Of a DNA stretch of 64,000 nucleotides, positions 61,340 through 64,000 are shown piece after piece. The stretch is from Vibrio sp. AND4. Lineage in GTDB: Bacteria; Pseudomonadota; Gammaproteobacteria; Enterobacterales; Vibrionaceae. The stretch lies in assembly GCF_000171815.1 (NCBI RefSeq), contig NZ_ABGR01000009.1, forward strand, positions 58,409-122,408, read 5' to 3'. Under the pieces are notes generated by a model. That model was not told the origin of the DNA. It searched no databases and was given only the letters and a program-made list of their open reading frames with translations. Each line of letters opens with the position of its first letter. Within the stretch, counting starts at the first letter, position 1. A program made the position numbers and the translations under genes.

Positions 61340-62899
61340 ATGAGTAACCAAGCAGTAAATAAGGCACCGTCACCGAAGCCGAGCGGGATGGATCGCTTTC
61401 TGAATTTCATTGAGCGAGTGGGCAATAAAATCCCTGATCCTGCGATTTTATTCTTCTGGGCACTGATCATTACCTGGGCTGCGTCTGCACTTTTATCAAA
61501 CGTTTCCTTTGACCTTCTAAACCCTAGAACAGGCGAAGCTCTTGCTATCACTAACCTTCTCACTGGCGAAGCACTGGCAAGTTTTCTGGCTAACATGGTC
61601 AAAACGTTCACAGGTTTTGCGCCACTTGGCATTGTTCTCGTTGCGATGTTAGGTGTTGGGGTTGCCGATTCATCGGGCTTTATCACTACAGGCCTTAAGA
61701 AGATGCTGAACTTCACGCCAGCAAAACTTCTTACACCAATGCTCATTCTTGTTGCCATCGTATCGCATACTGCTGCGGATGCGGGCTACGTTCTGGTGAT
61801 CCCTCTTGGTGGTATTATTTTCCACGCGGCTGGTCGACATCCTCTCGCGGGTATTGCGGCTGCATTCGCAGGTGTATCTGGCGGTTTCTCTGCGAACTTC
61901 ATCCCTTCAGGTATCGATCCTCTGCTCGCAGGTTTCACACAAACGGCAGCACAGGTTCTCGATCCAGAGTATGTGGTAAACCCACTATCGAACATTTTCT
62001 TCACTGGCCTATCTTCAGTCATCATTGTTGCTATTGGTTGGTATGTAACTGAGAAAATCATTGAACCGCGTTTAAAGAACACACCGATCGATGAAGACGC
62101 GGAGAAAGCAACCGATCTTGGTTCTTTCACTGAACTTGAGTCTAAAGCCTTCCGTTATGCTGGTTGGGCAATGATGGCGGGTATTGCGCTTCTTGTGGTT
62201 GCGCTTATTCCAGAAAACTCGGCACTGCGCTCGCCTGAAGGTGAAATTACGGCGTTCTCTGCTCCAATCATGAAGTCGATCGTGCCGTTGATCTTTATTC
62301 TGTTTATCATTCCTGGTTACGTCTACGGTCGAGTGTCTGGCAGGTTTAAGACAAGCAACGACATCATAAAAGCGATGTCGGATACCATGGCGACCATGGG
62401 CGCATACATTGTCATGTCGTTTTTCTGTGCGCAGTTCTTATCTGCATTCGCACAATCAAACATAGGCACGATGCTAGCGTTATATGGTGCAGAGGGACTG
62501 AAAGCGATGAACCTGCCTGGTCAAGCGACGATTATCGGTATGATTCTTCTAACTGCTTCAGTAAACCTTCTCATCGGTTCTGCATCTGCGAAATGGGCAC
62601 TTATCGGCCCGATCCTAGTGCCTATGCTAATGGCTGTAGGTATCTCTCCTGAGCTATCTCAAGCGGCTTACCGTGTCGGTGACTCTGTATCGAACATCGT
62701 TTCACCTCTGATGGTATTCTTCCCTCTCGTGGTGGTTTACTGCCAACGTTACGTGAAGTCGACAGGTATCGGTACTCTCGCATCGCTCATGATGCCGTTC
62801 TCTATCGCAATGCTAATTGGCTGGTCTATCTTCCTAGTCCTTTACTGGATGTTGGGCATTCCGCTTGGCATTCAATCGTCATACAACTACACGATGTAA
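61340..62899 (+). CDS. AbgT family transporter
   Basis: Inner-membrane transporter of the p-aminobenzoyl-glutamate/AbgT-MtrF family. It has 519 residues with about thirteen hydrophobic segments. Family-like blocks: IERVGNKIPDPAILFFWALI near the N-terminus, SHTAADAGYVLVIPLGG and GGFSANFIPSGIDPLLAGFTQ, and C-terminal YRVGDSVSNIVSPLMVFFPL. Some homologs export sulfonamides; the substrate here is unknown. Preceded by 287 bp without a gene. Confidence 0.92.
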   Translation: MSNQAVNKAPSPKPSGMDRFLNFIERVGNKIPDPAILFFWALIITWAASALLSNVSFDLLNPRTGEALAITNLLTGEALASFLANMVKTFTGFAPLGIVLVAMLGVGVADSSGFITTGLKKMLNFTPAKLLTPMLILVAIVSHTAADAGYVLVIPLGGIIFHAAGRHPLAGIAAAFAGVSGGFSANFIPSGIDPLLAGFTQTAAQVLDPEYVVNPLSNIFFTGLSSVIIVAIGWYVTEKIIEPRLKNTPIDEDAEKATDLGSFTELESKAFRYAGWAMMAGIALLVVALIPENSALRSPEGEITAFSAPIMKSIVPLIFILFIIPGYVYGRVSGRFKTSNDIIKAMSDTMATMGAYIVMSFFCAQFLSAFAQSNIGTMLALYGAEGLKAMNLPGQATIIGMILLTASVNLLIGSASAKWALIGPILVPMLMAVGISPELSQAAYRVGDSVSNIVSPLMVFFPLVVVYCQRYVKSTGIGTLASLMMPFSIAMLIGWSIFLVLYWMLGIPLGIQSSYNYTM

Positions 62900-62926
62900 G
62901 TTGTTTGTCGTAAATGAGTTGATGTA

Positions 62927-62958
62927 AAAAGCGCGGGTTGAGAGACCGGCGCTTTTTT
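62927..62958 (+). terminator. Terminator after the AbgT gene
   Basis: AAAAGCGC and GGT pair with ACC and GCGCTTTT around TGAGAG with a G-G mismatch, followed by T. Confidence 0.8.
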
Positions 62959-62965
62959 TGGGAGG

Positions 62966-62995
62966 CGGGAACGCTTCGCTCTAGGAGTCGAGAGG
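62966..62995 (+). repeat. Left part of a gene-less heptamer element (CGGGAAC, CGAGAGG)
   Basis: CGGGAAC (62966-62972) and CGAGAGG (62989-62995) lie in a stretch resembling the heptamer flank at 53592. The 9-mer GAGTCGAGA occurs at both 53616-53624 and 62985-62993. Confidence 0.5.
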
Positions 62996-63074
62996 TGTGT
63001 GCCGGAATACTAGATGTACATACATAGACTCAAAGGTGTTGACAGAATTCGTTCCCAAATAGAAAAAATGAAAT

Positions 63075-63123
<49 letters not shown>

Positions 63124-63192
63124 ACTTCCCCCCTTTGAAGGTTAAAATCTACGTTAAATAACGATCCATTCTCTAAATATTGGAGCCTCCTT

Positions 63193-63729
63193 TTGTCAGA
63201 TTCTCAGTTTTCACCTCAAGACGAACGATTTATGCGCCGAGCTATGGAGCTCGCTGAACAAGCGGAAGCAGAAGGTGAGGTCCCCGTTGGCGCTGTCTTA
63301 GTGAAAGATGGGAAGATCATTGCGGAGGGTTGGAATCGTTCTATCTGTTCCCATGACGCGACAGCGCACGCTGAGATCCAAACTCTGCGCAAAGCGGGAG
63401 AAACGCTGGGTAACTATCGACTGCTTGATACCACCTTGTATGTCACGCTAGAGCCGTGTCCAATGTGTGCTGGTGCGTTGTTGCATAGCCGGGTGAAGCG
63501 TGTGGTTTACGGTGCCCCTGATTTAAAAGCTGGGGCGGCAGGGACGGTGTTGAACCTATTTGAAAGCCAAGCAGCATATCATTATGCGACAGTAGAAAGT
63601 GGGTTATTGGAGAATGAATGCCGCACTCAGCTACAAGCTTTCTTTAAGCGTCGCCGTAAGGAAATCAAGGCTAAGAGACAAGCACAGCAAGTCTTGGATA
63701 ACGCACCAGAAAACAAACTGAACGGATGA
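63193..63729 (+). CDS. tadA: tRNA-specific adenosine deaminase
   Basis: Deaminates A34 to inosine in tRNA-Arg(ACG). It starts at TTG 63193, with TGGAGCC at good spacing; 178 residues. Zinc/catalytic motif HAE in ATAHAEIQTL and PCPMCAGALLHSR, plus GEVPVGAVLV. A C-terminal basic tail is longer than in E. coli (167). Confidence 0.97.
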   Translation: MSDSQFSPQDERFMRRAMELAEQAEAEGEVPVGAVLVKDGKIIAEGWNRSICSHDATAHAEIQTLRKAGETLGNYRLLDTTLYVTLEPCPMCAGALLHSRVKRVVYGAPDLKAGAAGTVLNLFESQAAYHYATVESGLLENECRTQLQAFFKRRRKEIKAKRQAQQVLDNAPENKLNG

Positions 63730-63854
63730 TTCGACAGCCAAAATTATAAATGAAGTTGCTGAGTGTCGTAACAACTTCATTGACCCGTTATTGACTCCGA
63801 TTGGTATGAGCTAAGTCAGAGACACTGGGCTCTAGAACGTTTCTCTGATTCAAT

Positions 63855-63886
63855 AAAAATAGCGAGCTAGGTGCTCGCTATTTTTA
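63855..63886. terminator. Bidirectional terminator between tadA and the next gene
   Basis: AAAAATAGCGAGC pairs with GCTCGCTATTTTT around TAGGT, giving T-runs on both strands. Confidence 0.92.
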
Positions 63887-63891
63887 ATGGG

Positions 63892-64000
63892 TTACCTTGC
63901 TTTTGGCATGGTGGACTGTTCTGCTTCTTGCTGCGCACTTGCTTCTTGAGACTCGTTTTCTTCAGAAGGGGGCGCCACTTCAACGGCGCCTGAAACCGGT
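63892..64000 (-). CDS. 3' end of a minus-strand gene, probably mltF
   Basis: The minus-strand frame ends at TAA 63892-63894 and is open to the window edge. The visible 35 residues are low-complexity, Glu/Gln/Ala-rich (ESQEASAQQEAEQS) and end MPKAR. MltF, the lytic murein transglycosylase, lies beside tadA in Vibrio and E. coli; identity rests on that synteny only. Confidence 0.5.
   Translation of the reverse strand, partial: PVSGAVEVAPPSEENESQEASAQQEAEQSTMPKAR

Overview
The window is a Vibrio chromosome segment, probably from the Harveyi/Splendidus side of the genus; I cannot name the species. The basis is gene order (aceBA, queA-tgt-yajC-secDF, suhB, trmJ, isc, pepB, ndk, rlmN-rodZ-ispG-hisS-yfgM-bamB-der, xseA, guaBA, a GH19 chitinase, ssrA-smpB-ratAB-bamE-recN-nadK-grpE-dnaKJ, minor pilins, tadA), the tmRNA tag ANDENFALAA, and protein sequences that read as Vibrio housekeeping genes. 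No rRNA, tRNA, CRISPR array, integrase or intact IS element was seen.

Layout: 1-2.5 kb glyoxylate shunt (aceB 3' part, aceA). 3-8.7 kb tRNA queuosine genes and the Sec accessory complex. 8.9-10.7 kb suhB and trmJ, divergent. 10.7-16.4 kb the full iscR-iscSUA-hscBA-fdx-iscX cluster behind two contiguous IscR sites. 16.5-18.4 kb pepB and ndk. 18.6-27.1 kb rlmN to der. 27.2-29.7 kb a small accessory block: an AlaX-like editing protein, a GAF-GGDEF protein and a zinc-ribbon protein. 29.7-34.4 kb xseA and guaBA. 34.7-43.6 kb mainly accessory metabolism and transport: chitinase, acetate transporter, alanine symporter, amidohydrolase lipoprotein, NhaC antiporter, DedA protein. 44-46.2 kb a cold shock gene, two small ORFs, a decayed gene and ssrA. 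46.2-51.8 kb smpB, ratAB, bamE, recN (paired LexA boxes), nadK and grpE (sigma-32 promoter). 52.2-54 kb a dicarboxylate/amino-acid symporter and a four-helix-bundle (IVS-type) protein gene, lying between grpE and dnaKJ. 57.7-61 kb type IV minor pilins. 61.3-64 kb an AbgT transporter, tadA and the 3' end of a likely mltF.

The most unusual signal is a set of 7-bp-period repeats. The four-helix-bundle gene at 53.6-54.0 kb has heptamer arrays on both sides in opposite orientation (CGAGANN on one side, its complement CTCTCGC x6 on the other). A second, gene-less element with the same architecture and a related unit (CGRGANN) lies between the AbgT transporter and tadA at 62.97-63.12 kb. More decayed 7-bp periodicity occurs downstream of guaA and perhaps of queA. 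I read these as candidate members of one dispersed element family, with the four-helix-bundle protein as its possible cargo or driver.

A second notable item is a decayed gene of about 120 codons beside the 3' end of ssrA, a classic island integration site. It carries two in-frame TGA codons and one frameshift. Expected regulatory sites are unusually clear: twin IscR type-1 sites, twin LexA boxes, and sigma-32 promoters for both grpE and dnaK.
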